Positions 49,501-59,036 are shown, counted from the first letter of the stretch. The stretch is 64,000 bases of DNA from Sycobia sp. Sy_11 (GCA_018907035.1 JACCIC010000125.1:992001-1056000); one strand, 5' to 3'. Translations and numbers: made by a program. The notes: generated by a model not told the origin, from the sequence alone.

Positions 49501-50423
49501 ATGAAATAAATTTGTAAAATATCTTAAAGCCATCATTGATACAGATCGAGATGCTGGAGCCTTTTTAAGAAATGTGTATTTTAAATTTTTGTCTTGATAA
49601 AAAGTTAAATGATAATTTTTAATTAATTTATACGCGTTTATAAACAAAGCACATGTAAATTGTTACATAGCATGCTTGTGTCAATCAACCAAAATTGGGA
49701 TTTGAATTCAGCTCAACCAGTTATTAGTCTTTTGCTCTAGTGATCGAGCCATCGTAGGCCTCAAAATTTTTAATTTTTTTCAATCATTTAAACATAAACA
49801 TTATTCTTAGTTTATTTTGAATTAAAAATTAAATTAAAAATTATATTTGATAATTTTAAAGCTTAATATATGATATTTTTTATATATGACAAGTTTAATA
49901 TGTGGTATCTTTTAGTGAAAAGTCTAACCATGAATTAATATAAATATTTTAAAAATGCTGTCTATAGGAAGATGAATTATTGAAAGCATTGAAAACTAAT
50001 GAGTCACTACGTTTGTCCTTTAATTTACAACTTACTGAGAGTACGTTGGTGGAATGGGAAACTGTTGTATGGAGAAACTGTTTATACATTCGGGTACCCA
50101 GCTGTTTGCTGCCAGAAGGTTCAAAGGAGGGATTCGTGTCTCTGCTAGAGTATGCTGAGGAAACACTGCATTGCACTAATGTAGTTCTCTGTTTACGTAA
50201 AGACCGTTCTGATCGAGGTATTTTTTATAATATTTATAATAGTTTTATATATTTTTACTATAAAAAATCAAGCTTTCCATCTAAATCTTCTTTGCCTTAT
50301 AATTTAGCGATGCTGGTTCGTACATTCATGTTTCTGGGCTTTTCGGTCTTACCACCCAATCATTCTTTAGTTCCACCAGGCAGTGATACTGGCAATCTCT
50401 ACATGTTATATGAAATTGAGTAA
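40482..50423 (+). CDS. Oda: Ornithine decarboxylase antizyme, four exons, +1 frameshift required
   Basis: Proposed exons are 40482-40567, 47982-48184, 49968-50217 and 50308-50423. ORF1 (62 residues) ends GVGPLWWS at UCC-UGA. After a +1 shift, ORF2 (155 residues) contains VEWETVVWRNCLYIRVPSCLLPEGSKEGF, LLEYAEETLHCTNVVLCL, KDRSDR and LVRTFMFLGF..PPNHSLVPPGSD and ends YEIE. These are signature blocks of antizymes, cytosolic proteins that bind ornithine decarboxylase monomers, drive their ubiquitin-independent degradation and inhibit polyamine uptake. Exons 2-4 are secure. Exon 1 is chosen because its strong GTGAGT donor gives matching phase (TG|T) and an open frame with in-frame ATGs at 40482 and 40542; this is less certain. 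Intron 1 is 7.4 kb and repeat-filled. Translation should rise with polyamines through the frameshift. Confidence 0.88.
45270..46469. repeat. Rearranged copy of the TA-flanked DNA element
   Basis: The right part (45957-46469) parallels 39480-39997, including TGAGACAAT.AATGGATTT, GGAAGAAAGGAAAGTCTTGAT, GCCTACGTCA and the terminal CTTATTATCTCTGC at 46456-46469. The left part (45270-45400) matches the reverse complement of 38835-38960. A ~375-bp block (45583-45957) interrupts the shared sequence relative to the 39.4 kb copy. Confidence 0.7.
46800..47830. repeat. Cluster of dispersed stem-loop repeats (copies B, C, D)
   Basis: Minus-strand copies carry the stem-loop at 47781-47817 and 46971-47007. 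A plus-strand copy lies at 47018-47060 directly opposite the latter. Tail motifs (TAAATATTTTT.TTGGTCTT or its complement) occur at about 46835-46865, 47226-47252, 47375-47400 and 47478-47505. The block 47400-47830 is an inverted match to 23040-23405 with the same internal order. Confidence 0.75.
48079..48084 (+). promoter_or_regulatory. Programmed +1 ribosomal frameshift site (UCC UGA)
   Basis: Codons TGG TGG TCC TGA T at 48073-48085 form the canonical antizyme shift site, with the ORF1 stop as the shift codon. The next frame opens at GAT (48083) and runs without a stop to the exon end. In known antizymes polyamines raise the efficiency of this shift, which creates negative feedback. Confidence 0.92.
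48688..49432. repeat. Palindromic (foldback) element, interrupted
   Basis: The left arm 48700-48800 (CAGCACGAGACAGTGATAGAAG, TTTAAAATAGATCCAAAGCACTA, AACGTTGCCAT) is the inverse of the right arm 49012-49068 plus 49392-49425. The right arm is split by a 315-bp insertion. No protein is encoded. Confidence 0.75.
49069..49383. mobile_element. 315-bp insertion with 8-bp target duplication AATTTGAT
   Basis: AATTTGAT occurs at 49061-49068 and 49384-49391, and removing the block restores the palindrome arm. The insert contains GACAGCTGTTTCAACTATAACGTCATTTTC; its complement, GAAAATGACG..GTTGAAACAGC, resembles the GATGA..GAAAC stem-loop of the dispersed repeat family. Confidence 0.75.
49630..49765 (-). 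repeat. tRNA-derived SINE-like copy
   Basis: The reverse complement begins GCCTACGATGGCTCGATCACTAGAG (A-box-like), then TGAATTCAAATCCC (B-box-like) and a tail ending TTGTTTATAAAC, shared with 21722-21845. Confidence 0.5.
50218..50307 (+). other. Antizyme intron 3 (90 nt, open in frame)
   Basis: GT at 50218 and TTTAG at 50303-50307. The intron is a multiple of three and has no in-frame stop, so the frame reads straight through it. The conserved KDRSDR..LVRTFMFLGF join argues that it is normally removed. Confidence 0.8.
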
Positions 50424-53400
50424 TCAGATAGGCTGCTCTCGGATCTCTTTAATTTAACGCATAGGTAGAACAAAATTATTTTTTTCTTTTCATTCAAAAT
50501 TATTATTATTTAATTAATTTCCTTTTTTCTAATAACTTAAAATTTATTTTAATTCTTTGTTTATCTTAAGAACAATAATATTATCAGCAATATAAAAATA
50601 TTCTACAATTTTTATATATAGGAATAAAAGATTATTGTGAATCCTTACTTAATTTTATAACTTATTAAAAATATTAAAAATGGTTATTTAATAAATAAAA
50701 TATTTTAATCATTTAATGTAACAAAAGAAATATAAAAATTTTTCTCTTCTTACATATTTTTTCATAATTCTTAATCTTTTAATTTTCTTTTTAATCTCAA
50801 CTTGGGCTTTATTTTATAAATCCCTTGCAAAATATATGTGAAAACTGGTGTGTAAGTTGATTTCTACAACATGAGATTTATCTCGTTTGTTTCGCTTGAA
50901 GTAAACTATCTCGTAGCAAATAATCAACTTCCACATTTGTATTGAAATATATTATGAACTTTCTGTATTTTATTCGAAAAATTTGAAATGTTCTTGTTGG
51001 TAATTAAATTTCTCTTAGTATATTCATACTTTTTTTTATTGATCTCACCGTTTTATTTTACAGGTTATTCATCATGTGATCAAAGTATATAATTGATACG
51101 TGCATCTACTGTGCTATAAGAATTCTAATTTCTTAAGGTTGAAAAATCATCATAACTAATTATCATCAGGTTACTAATTAATATTGCTGCGCATGTACCA
51201 TTTGCTGTAGTTTCTCAGTAAAATAAGAGATTTATTTATTTAGAATTTTTGACAATTATAAAATAATTATATAAATACCGTATACAAAAGAAATTAAGAA
51301 AGCCTAAGCGTTAAATTTTAGAGTAAATATTTAAAGACAGTTAATGACTTAAAAATGTAGATCGTGTACAACCAGCTAAAGATTGATACTTCTCTTGAAC
51401 ACAATGTTATAATTTATCTCGTAAGATTTAAAGTGCTCACGAAAGCTTATCCCACGTATTTCAAAGAAGTTCGATGGCTAGTTCACCTAAAACTAACAAG
51501 CAAGAACTAACCTATGAACTGTTAAGGAAATTTATTATCGACAAATCTCTGTTAATTATGTGGCAGATTGGGTATAACCTTGATAAACTATTAATAAGAT
51601 AAATTTTAATTATATAATGTACGTATATATATTATAATTGCCGATAGCATTATATTTCGAGGTTTTTTCTCTATTGTTCAATAGCAAGTACAACATTATA
51701 ATTAGCCATCCTTAGTTTCTAATATCTTAAATCTTGGAATTTTTTATAAAGAATTAAAAGAAGTGAATATATATATTTTGTTCTTCCATGATTAATTGTG
51801 CAAACATTATAAATCTTTGAACTTGTTAGAGAGTGGCTGTGCTGTACTTAAAACTGTTTACTGACATTATTTTATTTGCTTATTCATTAATTAAAATTTT
51901 TCTTGATACTTTCATTATTTTTATATATTATTAGAGATCAATATTTTAATTAATGAAATAATTTTTATATTAAGTAATCAGTTACAAAAACGTATTAAGT
52001 ATTATATTTTTTAAATATATGAAGCATAGCACTAGGTGGAATTTTGAATTTTCAACTTATAGCAAATATAAATATAAATCTAAATTTTGTTCATTTTAAC
52101 TACAAAAAAATTAAAATCAATTTTATTCTGTTATTCCTTGCTATTAATGCTGTCAATATAATACAATAATCTTTAAATATTATTTATTATTGTTTTGCTA
52201 TTTATAGGCTATTTAGTTTTTAGAATTAGTTTTTTGGATAGGTTTACTAACACATACAAGATAAAGGCTATTTCATAATCCTGATTATCTTGGGAATTCC
52301 CAATCAATTAATGTGAGAATTCTTGTTAATAAATGTGCTCTTTAGTATTGACAAGATTAACAGACAAAAAATGTATAAAAAAAGATTTGTAAAATTTCAA
52401 AATTCGTAAAAAAAAATTTAAAAATGTTAGTAGCTTGTTAAGTGCATAAATTGTGTAAGAAAAGAATTGGTATATTTATTGTATTCAAAATGATCATTAC
52501 ACATCAGAAAATAGATTATTGCACTTCTGCTGCTCATAATATAAGGGTGCATTTTTTGATTATTATTTAATTTGCAATATTAAAAATTATAAACACTGTA
52601 AAACTACATAACTTAGAAGATGTTAGATGTGCACAAGAAAATAATAACCAGTATGCCTGGCTGTTAAAACTATTATTTTCATGTCAAAAATAATTTCAAT
52701 AAAAAAATTTACAAAACTAATTTTAATTTTATCTAAAATTCAACTTAATGTCTATATCATTCAAGGCAAATGCAAAGTAAATCGCATATAATATGCAAAA
52801 TATGTAACAAGTGGCAGTTGTGATAAATTTTTATTGATATAAATTTAAATTGTGTGTATTGTAATTTGAATAAATTGATCGTTACTAGAATAATAGAAAC
52901 CAATTTTGTTTATTTATACACATAATACCATCCCTTTTCAAGTAACTATTTATTATAATATAAATTACATAGTCTAATTAAAAATAATTCAAATGTATCA
53001 AAACAGAAAATGTTATTAATAGTATAAAACCAACAAATAAGTACATGATTTTATTTTTCTTAAAATTATTTTCATTTCTTTACCAGCATTATGGGAATGA
53101 TTACTTCCATACTAAAATAAACCACCATATAATCAATTATTTAACTTATTATTATTTAACATTTTTACAGTTTAATATCTTATTAGCAATGTAGAGCTTG
53201 CTTAATAAGTGATTATAAAATACTTTTAGATAATTACTGAAATATTTAAAATTTTTCTTAAACAAATAGATTAGTAACAAGGTAAAGCAATTTAGACTTC
53301 ATCACATTGTATAAGGTATTAAATTTAAAAATCTAGTCATAAGATAACGCATAATATATTTAAAAATCAAATTTATCATGAAATGAAATGTTTTTAATGG

Positions 53401-53687
53401 TATGAAAATTTATCTAAATAATATTTGAAATCAAACAATTATATACCATATAATATTTATCATATTTTATAAAATAATGTAAACAAAATGCCTGTCAGAA
53501 AGGTAAGAGGTAAATTTATGGTCTGCTTTTCATTATAGATTTACTTAAGAATACATTTAACGGTTAAAAAATGGAAACTAGTACAAAATGGACATACAAT
53601 TGAGATTAAATTTGACTCTAGAAATATCGATTGTTTTACTGTTTCGTTAAACGCATAGAGCAAAAATGATGGCTTAGTTGTTATTTT
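50424..53687. other. AT-rich intergenic sequence and likely antizyme 3' UTR, no gene
   Basis: It is uniformly A/T-rich with no coding signal or clear repeat end. The right part is probably the 3' UTR of the minus-strand gene whose last exon begins at 53688. Confidence 0.4.
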
Positions 53688-53845
53688 TTACTTCCATTTT
53701 TTCTTGCGATTGCCGTGATTGCTTCTTTTACTCTTTTGTTGATGATTCTTCTTACTGCTACTATTTTGTGATACCAAGCTCTGCTTCTCCTTTATGTGTC
53801 CTATAGTTACTTCTATTCCCTCAGCAGTATATGGATTATCATTCT
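53688..53845 (-). CDS. 3'-terminal coding exon of an unidentified host gene
   Basis: The minus strand has a good acceptor (TTTTGTAG), then 52 residues to TAA. They read NDNPYTAEGIEVTIGHIKEKQ followed by a Ser/Asn stretch and a strongly basic end (KSKRSNHGNRKKKWK). The mix of a conserved-looking acidic/hydrophobic segment and a lysine-rich tail resembles C-termini of nucleolar or RNA-binding proteins, but I do not recognise the family. The exon needs one base from the previous exon to complete its first codon (probably GAG). No upstream exon could be fixed; an open minus-strand stretch near 54670-54750 has the wrong phase. Confidence 0.5.
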
Positions 53846-53944
53846 CTACAAAAGTCAAAACACTATTATTATCAATCTTTTTCTATAAACGACTTTATTT
53901 ACTGTTCTTGATGTGAGATGTGACTGACGTGAGTAGTGTCACCA

Positions 53945-54000
53945 ATGAAGATAGACATGGATAGAAGCGTCAAGCCCATATAAAAAGCGTCATAACGACA
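53945..54000. repeat. Fragment of the long-TIR MITE
   Basis: GAAGATAGACATGGAT.GAAGCGTCAAGCCCATATAAAAAGCGTCA matches the outer end of the element at 18834. Confidence 0.75.
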
Positions 54001-54852
54001 AGTTTTAAGGAATAATTATCAATTTAGAAAAAAATTCTATTCAAAATAATTTTTTATGTTCTATCCACTTTTGCTCTAAAGCTAATAATTATGGAGAAAA
54101 ACGCAATTAATTATGAAAATTTCGAGCTGCTATCGACCCAAATCATAATCGATACATCAGGGAACTACCTCGCCACTCAGATCATACATGGTACAAGTAC
54201 TTTTTAACTTTAAATTTTGTTCATAAAATTATAATTTTAAAGCGAAAATATATCGAATATAATAAATTTATTTTCGGTAGATCTCCAAATTTTGTTTAAA
54301 ATCCTTTTTAACAAACTCTCTATTGTTTCATATACTAATTCAGCCAATTTAATGTATAATATTAATGTTCCAAAGCTGCAAAAATTATTTGTAAAAACCT
54401 TTTCCCAATTGTTATAAATTTTTCATCACAACTAAATCATCAAAAATACTAAAATACAATAACGGTGGAGGAAATTTGTTATATGGAAGTATGGTAGTGA
54501 TATATCTATATACATATAGTTTATTTCTTTAAATTTTACAGAATTTTTTTCCAGAAAAATTTATAAATTATTATAATGATATACACGAATCTTTAATTTA
54601 TAATAATTAGATGTTTATATACTGGTATAATGCATGAAATAAAATCATTTAAAAGTGCTTACAAAATTATAGAAGTTATTAACGTCCGTATCACATTCTG
54701 TCAGAGAATCATATAACAGATAAATAGGACAAAAATTAATTAAAAGCGCGTGCTACAAATACAGTTTTACCCATCAGTTGTCATTTATCCTCGTGAAATT
54801 CTTTTTCCATGTTATACGCAACGTACTTTTCATTGCTTCAACGAACATATGA

Positions 54853-55200
54853 GGGGAGGTCATAAGTCCTTTAAAAAATCTAAGCGTTGTCGCTCGTAGT
54901 ATCGCACATGGTATATTTCTAGTAAGCATCATTCCTCACTAGGTATCTGGCAAAGTTGCAGCCATATTCATCTAGTGGCTTCGTTTTTATCGTCAGTTGA
55001 AGTAGATAACTTTTGATTGCTTAAGAAAATGGAAAAAGTGAGTTTAGAGTGGTGATTAAATATTTTTATTTAATAGGCTTAACAGCAAAAGAAATAAAAG
55101 CTGAGTTTGATTCAGTTCATGGCACATCTGACCCTGTTTTTGCAACAGTTTATAATTGAAGCCGAGCGAATGTTATTATCTAACAAAAAACTTAATTTTT
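54853..55200 (+). pseudogene. mariner (irritans-like) transposase N-terminus relic
   Basis: A TIR-like GGAGGTCATAAGTCCTTTA is followed by an ATG at 55029 (MEK..). After a frameshift the sequence reads RVVIKYFYLIGLTAKEIKAEF and HGTSDPVFATVYN, the HTH motif of irritans-group mariners. It stops at about 55150 where Polinton-like sequence begins. Confidence 0.65.
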
Positions 55201-55204
55201 TCAA

Positions 55205-55432
55205 GACCTAGTTGGCTTTTTAATGTTGTAATCATCCGAAATGAGATTAGAAGACTGTAAATTTTTTGATTCGACAAGCTTTTCAAGTGGTGTAATGACT
55301 GGTTTCAATGAATCACCTACAACTTTTTCGAGATTCTCTTTCTCCTGTTTCAATAGTATAGATTTTTTTAATAGCTTTACGAGCTTGCAAGAGCTCGCTA
55401 AGAATATTCTTTTTTCTCTCCAATTCCGACAT
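55205..55432 (-). pseudogene. Polinton coiled-coil protein relic
   Basis: From ATG at 55432 the frame reads MSELERKKNILSELLQARKAI. After a frameshift a second frame continues ILLKQEKENLEKVVGDSLKP and PLEKLVESKN. Short helical proteins with this ELKRKK..ARKA pattern neighbour the packaging ATPase in insect Polintons. Their role is not known to me. Confidence 0.55.
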
Positions 55433-55547
55433 GGTGTCGTGTTGCTGCGTAAAATTGAACTGAATCATTAAGATTTTTTAAATTTCTTTTTATTGCAAAA
55501 CAGTCAAAGTCTTTTCTGTATTTCCATTATCCATCGCTCTATCTTTG

Positions 55548-56200
55548 TCAATAACAACAACCTATATTTATCATTTTTCCAGCATTCAGAACAAAGATTT
55601 CGAAAGTCAGATTAGTATTGAAATAGTCATCATAAATATGTTTGAAATTCACATCATCTTGGCGATAAATTACTAACATATTAATATTATCTCTAATAAG
55701 ATGTTTTGGTATATGAGCATATGATTCGCATAGGTAGAAGCAGTCTACACTTTTATGTCTCCCCATGCAGAAAAATGCTTTCACGTTATCCTGCTTCTCA
55801 CAAGCTACATCATCAAAAATCATAATTGAATGGGCAACGCTTCATCTAGTGATATTGCATATTTATGTTCACTAAACGGCAGATATGTCACACCTTCAAT
55901 AGGTTCTAAAATTTTTTGCAGAAATTGATACTTTGGCTGATTTAACGATTTTGAATAAACATACACATTTTCGAATGTAAGACCGTTGGGATGAGTGATT
56001 CAAGCTAATAAGCTATTTGTTTTGCCGCAGTTTGATGGACCGCAGAACACTGCTCTCACACTATCTAATAGTAACTCTCCATGCCGCCTTGTCCTTTTTT
56101 TTCTCCATTCCAAAATCAAAGTTGGTGATAGGGAGTTTGATTTTTTGTTCAGTGAAATCCATGTTCCAGTGACTAAGTCAAATATATTAGTGAACGATGA
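55548..56200 (-). pseudogene. A32-like (FtsK/HerA) packaging ATPase relic
   Basis: On the minus strand a Walker A motif, F-C-G-P-S-N-C-G-K-T-N, lies at about 56046-56011. The frame then reads ENVYVYSKSLNQPKYQF and, after a frameshift, Walker B in MIFDDVAC at 55823-55800. It ends at 55548 after the sequence CMGRHKSVDCFYLCESYAHIPKHLI. This is the layout of the DNA-packaging ATPase of Polintons and adenovirus-like lineages, which pumps DNA into the capsid. Stops and a frameshift divide it. Confidence 0.85.
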
Positions 56201-56259
56201 AAAAATATAAATGCATGTTTTATAGTTTTTTAACAGCAGTTATAAAATAGTAGTCGAAG

Positions 56260-56695
56260 ATGATTGTTCATAAATCTCGAAAACAGTCCAAACGTGGACG
56301 AAGGTTTCTCGATAGAGTAATCAACAATTTACCATTTGAAATGCATCTTCCTGAATATCAATACTGTGGTTCAGGAACTAAATTAAAGAAGCGAATAAAA
56401 AGAGGTACTCCAGGAATTAATCTGCTTGATCAAGCATGTAAAGAACATGACATGCAGTATACCAATAAAAACAGTAATCATAATTTGCTGATATGAAGCT
56501 TGCTGATAAGGCTTGGTAGCGTGTTAATGCAAATCATTCTAGTCTTGCTGCGAAAGCCGTTACTCTAGCTGTTGCAAGTGCTATGAAATTAAAGGCAAAA
56601 ACTGGAATTGGACTAAAATTCAGCAAGTTGGTTACGGCAGCGGAAAAATCATGAAAAGCAAGCAAAAATTCGTACAAAGTCATTCAATCTGCATT
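56260..56695 (+). pseudogene. Parvovirus-type phospholipase A2-domain protein relic
   Basis: The first frame has HLPEYQYCGSGTKLKKRI, G-T-P-G-I-N-L-L-D and the catalytic K-E-H-D-M-Q-Y, the calcium loop and His-Asp of the compact PLA2 found in parvovirus VP1 N-termini. It stops at 56496. Another frame continues MKLADKAW, SLAAKAVTLAVASAMKLKAKTGIG, the usual C-terminal helix of the Polinton version. In parvoviruses this enzyme helps the particle cross endosomal membranes; that role in Polinton-like viruses is inference. Confidence 0.8.
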
Positions 56696-56700
56696 AAAGT

Positions 56701-57048
56701 GTGCTAATGAAAATTATTGTTCCACGTATTCTATCACTTCCATCTAAAATTGGTGGAGTTCTTTCATTTTTTATACTATTATTTGCAGGACTCAGTGCAA
56801 TTGGTGCTCAAGCAGGAGGTGCTGCTGGAATAACAAAAGCAGTAAATAGTGCTAAAGCTGCACACAAAGATTATGAAGAAAGTAAGCGAAATAATAAGAC
56901 GATGGAAGCTATTGCTTTAGGTAAAGGTCTCTATCTTATGTCATATAAGCATGGAATGGGGTTATTTCTGAAACCGCATATCGGACACGGACAAGTTAAA
57001 AAAAAACTTCGATTTAACTTTTCCAAATCGTGCATTATCAGATTATGA
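56701..57048 (+). pseudogene. Polinton Gly/Ala-rich virion-type protein
   Basis: The reading is IIVPRILSLPSKIGG, LSFFILLFAGLSAIGAQAGGAAGITKAVNSAKAAHKDYEESKRNN, AIALGKGLYLM and a K-rich tail. It has one hydrophobic helix rich in Gly and Ala, then a charged helix and the G-K-G-L-Y-L motif. It lies between the PLA2 and protease genes, as in other insect Polintons. A virion core or membrane-lytic role is possible but unproven. The start is uncertain since the true 5' end lies in the frameshifted region before it. Confidence 0.65.
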
Positions 57049-57361
57049 TCTTATGAAATATACACGTATATCAAAAATTCCATATTTTCGAGGCGTTTTT
57101 ATGAGAAATAATCTGCCTCACAATGGTCCATGGTACAACAAATCTGCTATTATTAATCTTCACGATTCACAGAATAAAAGTACTCATTGGGTGTCTTATC
57201 TAAAGAGAGGTTCTGATGTAATGTGCTTTGACAGTTTTGGTGATTTAAGGCCTCCCACAGATCTTATGAAATATTTCAATGTAAATGAAATAAAATACAA
57301 CTATGAAAGATATCAGAAGTTCGATTCATTTATTTGTGGTCACCTTTGTTTTCAATCTTAA
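57021..57361 (+). pseudogene. Adenain-like (adenovirus-type) cysteine protease relic
   Basis: The frame opens with NRALSDYDLMKY and IPYFRGVFMRNNLP. The catalytic blocks follow: THWVSYL (His), CFDSFGDLRPP (acidic residue), and FDSFICGHLC (Cys in the C-G-H-L-C motif). All expected active-site residues are visible. The C-terminus stops immediately after the Cys motif, so it is short or truncated. The family cleaves capsid precursors during virion maturation. It overlaps the previous gene in another frame. Confidence 0.88.
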
Positions 57362-57421
57362 CCGAAAGTCTATACAAAAGGACTTGTTTGTCTAAATTTA
57401 ATCATTCTCGTTCGATCAGTC

Positions 57422-58117
57422 ATGGAAGATAGTTTCAATTTAACTCTCTCAGGCAGATCTTCTGTTTTAGAAGCTGATTATGTTCTCTATTGAACTCGCA
57501 TAGCATAAAAAATTTGTTTTAAGCTTAGTCGAACGTTTAGCCTTTAACTCAATTTCGAATATTGACAATACAAATAATAAACTACATTTCTAGTGGGAAG
57601 TGGTTACTATTCTCTCTAAACTCCCACCGGTAGTTACGAGATTAACGATATCCATCAATTTTTATCAAGGACATTGAAATCCAAAGGAATTGATTTTTGC
57701 GTGAAAGCCAATAATAACACATTTAGAAGTGAAATAAAGTGCAGCGTTCTATTAGGTCTTAGTCCTCAAACATCAATAGATCGTCTTCTCGGCTTTACTC
57801 CTCGTATTCTCAAGGAAAATACAGAGCACAGTTCTGATTTACTAGTAAAAATATTGAAAATCGACGCACTCAGAGTCGAGTGTAATATTGCTGCGGGAGC
57901 TTTCATTAACAATAAAAAGGCTTATACTATTCATGAATGATTTCCCAGAATTCCTCCAGGATATAAAATCATAGAAGTACCATCTCATCTTATATATCTA
58001 CCACTGAGTGTTAAGTCTGTAGATCATCTTCAAATTCGAATAGTCGATCAAGACGAAAATTTGGTTAATTTTCGAGGAGAGGAAATTACTATTAGACTTC
58101 ATATCAAATCTATATAA
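57422..58117 (+). pseudogene. Penton-like minor capsid protein relic
   Basis: The start MEDSFNLTLSGRSSVLEADY is followed by stops. The frame at 57674-57940 carries CSVLLGLSPQTSIDRLLGF and a central jelly-roll-like stretch. After another stop it ends VPSHLIYLPLSVKSVDHLQIRIVDQD, NFRGEEITIRLHIKSI, TAA 58115-58117. This ending is the recurring C-terminus of single-jelly-roll penton proteins of insect Polintons, which form capsid vertices. Confidence 0.75.
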
Positions 58118-58290
58118 TGGGGATTGTTTATAATTCTAGCACGCATATAAGTACTTCATCACGTCAATCGACAATCAGCCGATTGAAGAATTTGAGACCG
58201 TTAACACAGAAAAACATGCAGTTCCTCCAAGGTCTGAGTCTAAAAGTTCGTGGCAAAAATTTACTTGTAGAATTTTCCGCTACTTCTTGA
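58117..58290 (+). CDS. Small conserved Polinton ORF between penton and major capsid genes (57 aa)
   Basis: ATG at 58117 overlaps the TAA of the penton relic by one base (TAATG). The 57-residue frame is intact, with MGIVYNSSTHISTSSRQ, NLRPLTQKNMQFLQGLSLKVR and a TGA at 58288. Other insect Polintons have a short ORF in this slot with a similar LTP.N..FL..LGL motif. The function is unknown. It is the only apparently unbroken frame in the module. Confidence 0.55.
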   Translation: MGIVYNSSTHISTSSRQSTISRLKNLRPLTQKNMQFLQGLSLKVRGKNLLVEFSATS

Positions 58291-58293
58291 AAA

Positions 58294-58506
58294 ATGGACG
58301 AAATTCTAAAAATTCAATCAGGTGCCGTATTCAATGAGTCAATTGCTCATTACGAAATCCACGTACATCAACCTTACACAGCACTAAGCTTTGATAACAA
58401 TGACGAAATTCGTATTTCTATCCAACATCAAGATTTATGTCTCCTACCATCACGAAGTTCTGTCCATATTACTGGAAAGTTTAAAAAAACAGGATTCAGA
58501 AAATAA
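58294..58506 (+). pseudogene. Major capsid protein (double jelly-roll) N-terminus, truncated
   Basis: MDEILKIQSGAVFNESIAHYEIHVHQPYT, NNDEIRISIQHQDLCLLPS and a stop at 58506 match the first about 70 residues of Polinton/adintovirus hexon-type capsid proteins. A frameshift and truncation follow; the large remainder is absent. The start is three bases after the small ORF. Confidence 0.8.
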
Positions 58507-58574
58507 GGGGAATAATAATAAAAAACAATTATCTATAAAAGATATATTGATGCCATCTTTAGAATTGTACAATA

Positions 58575-58784
58575 GTGCCAAAAAGCTGTGTAGAGCAAAT
58601 GGTGGACGTTTTTAATTCCATCTATGATAGAATTAAATATACTAAACAAATAGAATTGAACAATAAATTAAATTTTTTGGACGTCAATGTTATTAGAGCT
58701 AGTAATAACACAGTAAAATTAAATTGGAAAAATTCTTCGTCTTTTAATATTGTGGTTGATATTTTTGGTGGTAAAAATATTTGA
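58575..58784 (+). pseudogene. Penelope-like reverse-transcriptase fragment (tentative)
   Basis: VDVFNSIYDRIKYTKQIELNNKLNFLDVNVI followed by LNWKNSS resembles the end of Penelope-like element RTs (F.S......E.N..L.FLDV....N..W..K.TSS). It follows directly on the truncated capsid gene, so a Penelope-like insertion may have removed the rest of that gene. The fragment is short, so the assignment is tentative. Confidence 0.45.
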
Positions 58785-59036
58785 AAGCTTTGATCCAACT
58801 CTGCAACGACATTAGTACTATATCTAATATTCACCTGCTTAAAAGCAGTAGCCATTTACTGATGATCTTTCTCTATCTCCGTATATTTCTTCTTCAGTTC
58901 TAATTGACTCTCACAAATTGTGTTAAGATTTTCTAAATACATTCTACAGAATTAGGTAATAAACAATTTAAATATAAATTTTTTTTGTTCAGCAGCTCAA
59001 ATGAGCTCCTCATCATCTATAGCTTGTTCATATAGT

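Larger units (their letters stand above)
55200..58506. mobile_element. Degraded Polinton/Maverick (adintovirus-like) capsid module
   Basis: Gene relics in order: coiled-coil protein (-), A32-type packaging ATPase (-), PLA2-like protein (+), glycine/alanine-rich membrane-type protein (+), adenovirus-type protease (+), penton-like minor capsid (+), small ORF (+), and the N-terminus of the double-jelly-roll major capsid protein (+). This set matches the virion-forming half of animal Polintons and adintoviruses. Nearly every gene carries frameshifts or stops. Integrase is absent here, and a polymerase fragment lies 5 kb to the right. No terminal repeats were seen. Confidence 0.85.

Noticed and set aside
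54091..54207. 38-codon plus-strand ORF beginning MEKNAINYENFELL, with a possible donor at 54190
   Set aside because: Could be a first exon, but no downstream exon or known family supports it.
54661..54760. Minus-strand open stretch ending at a GTAAGC donor, considered as the exon preceding 53688-53845
   Set aside because: The splice phase does not match the downstream exon, and no homology was seen.
55241..55471. 76-residue plus-strand ORF
   Set aside because: Antisense of the Polinton coiled-coil relic.
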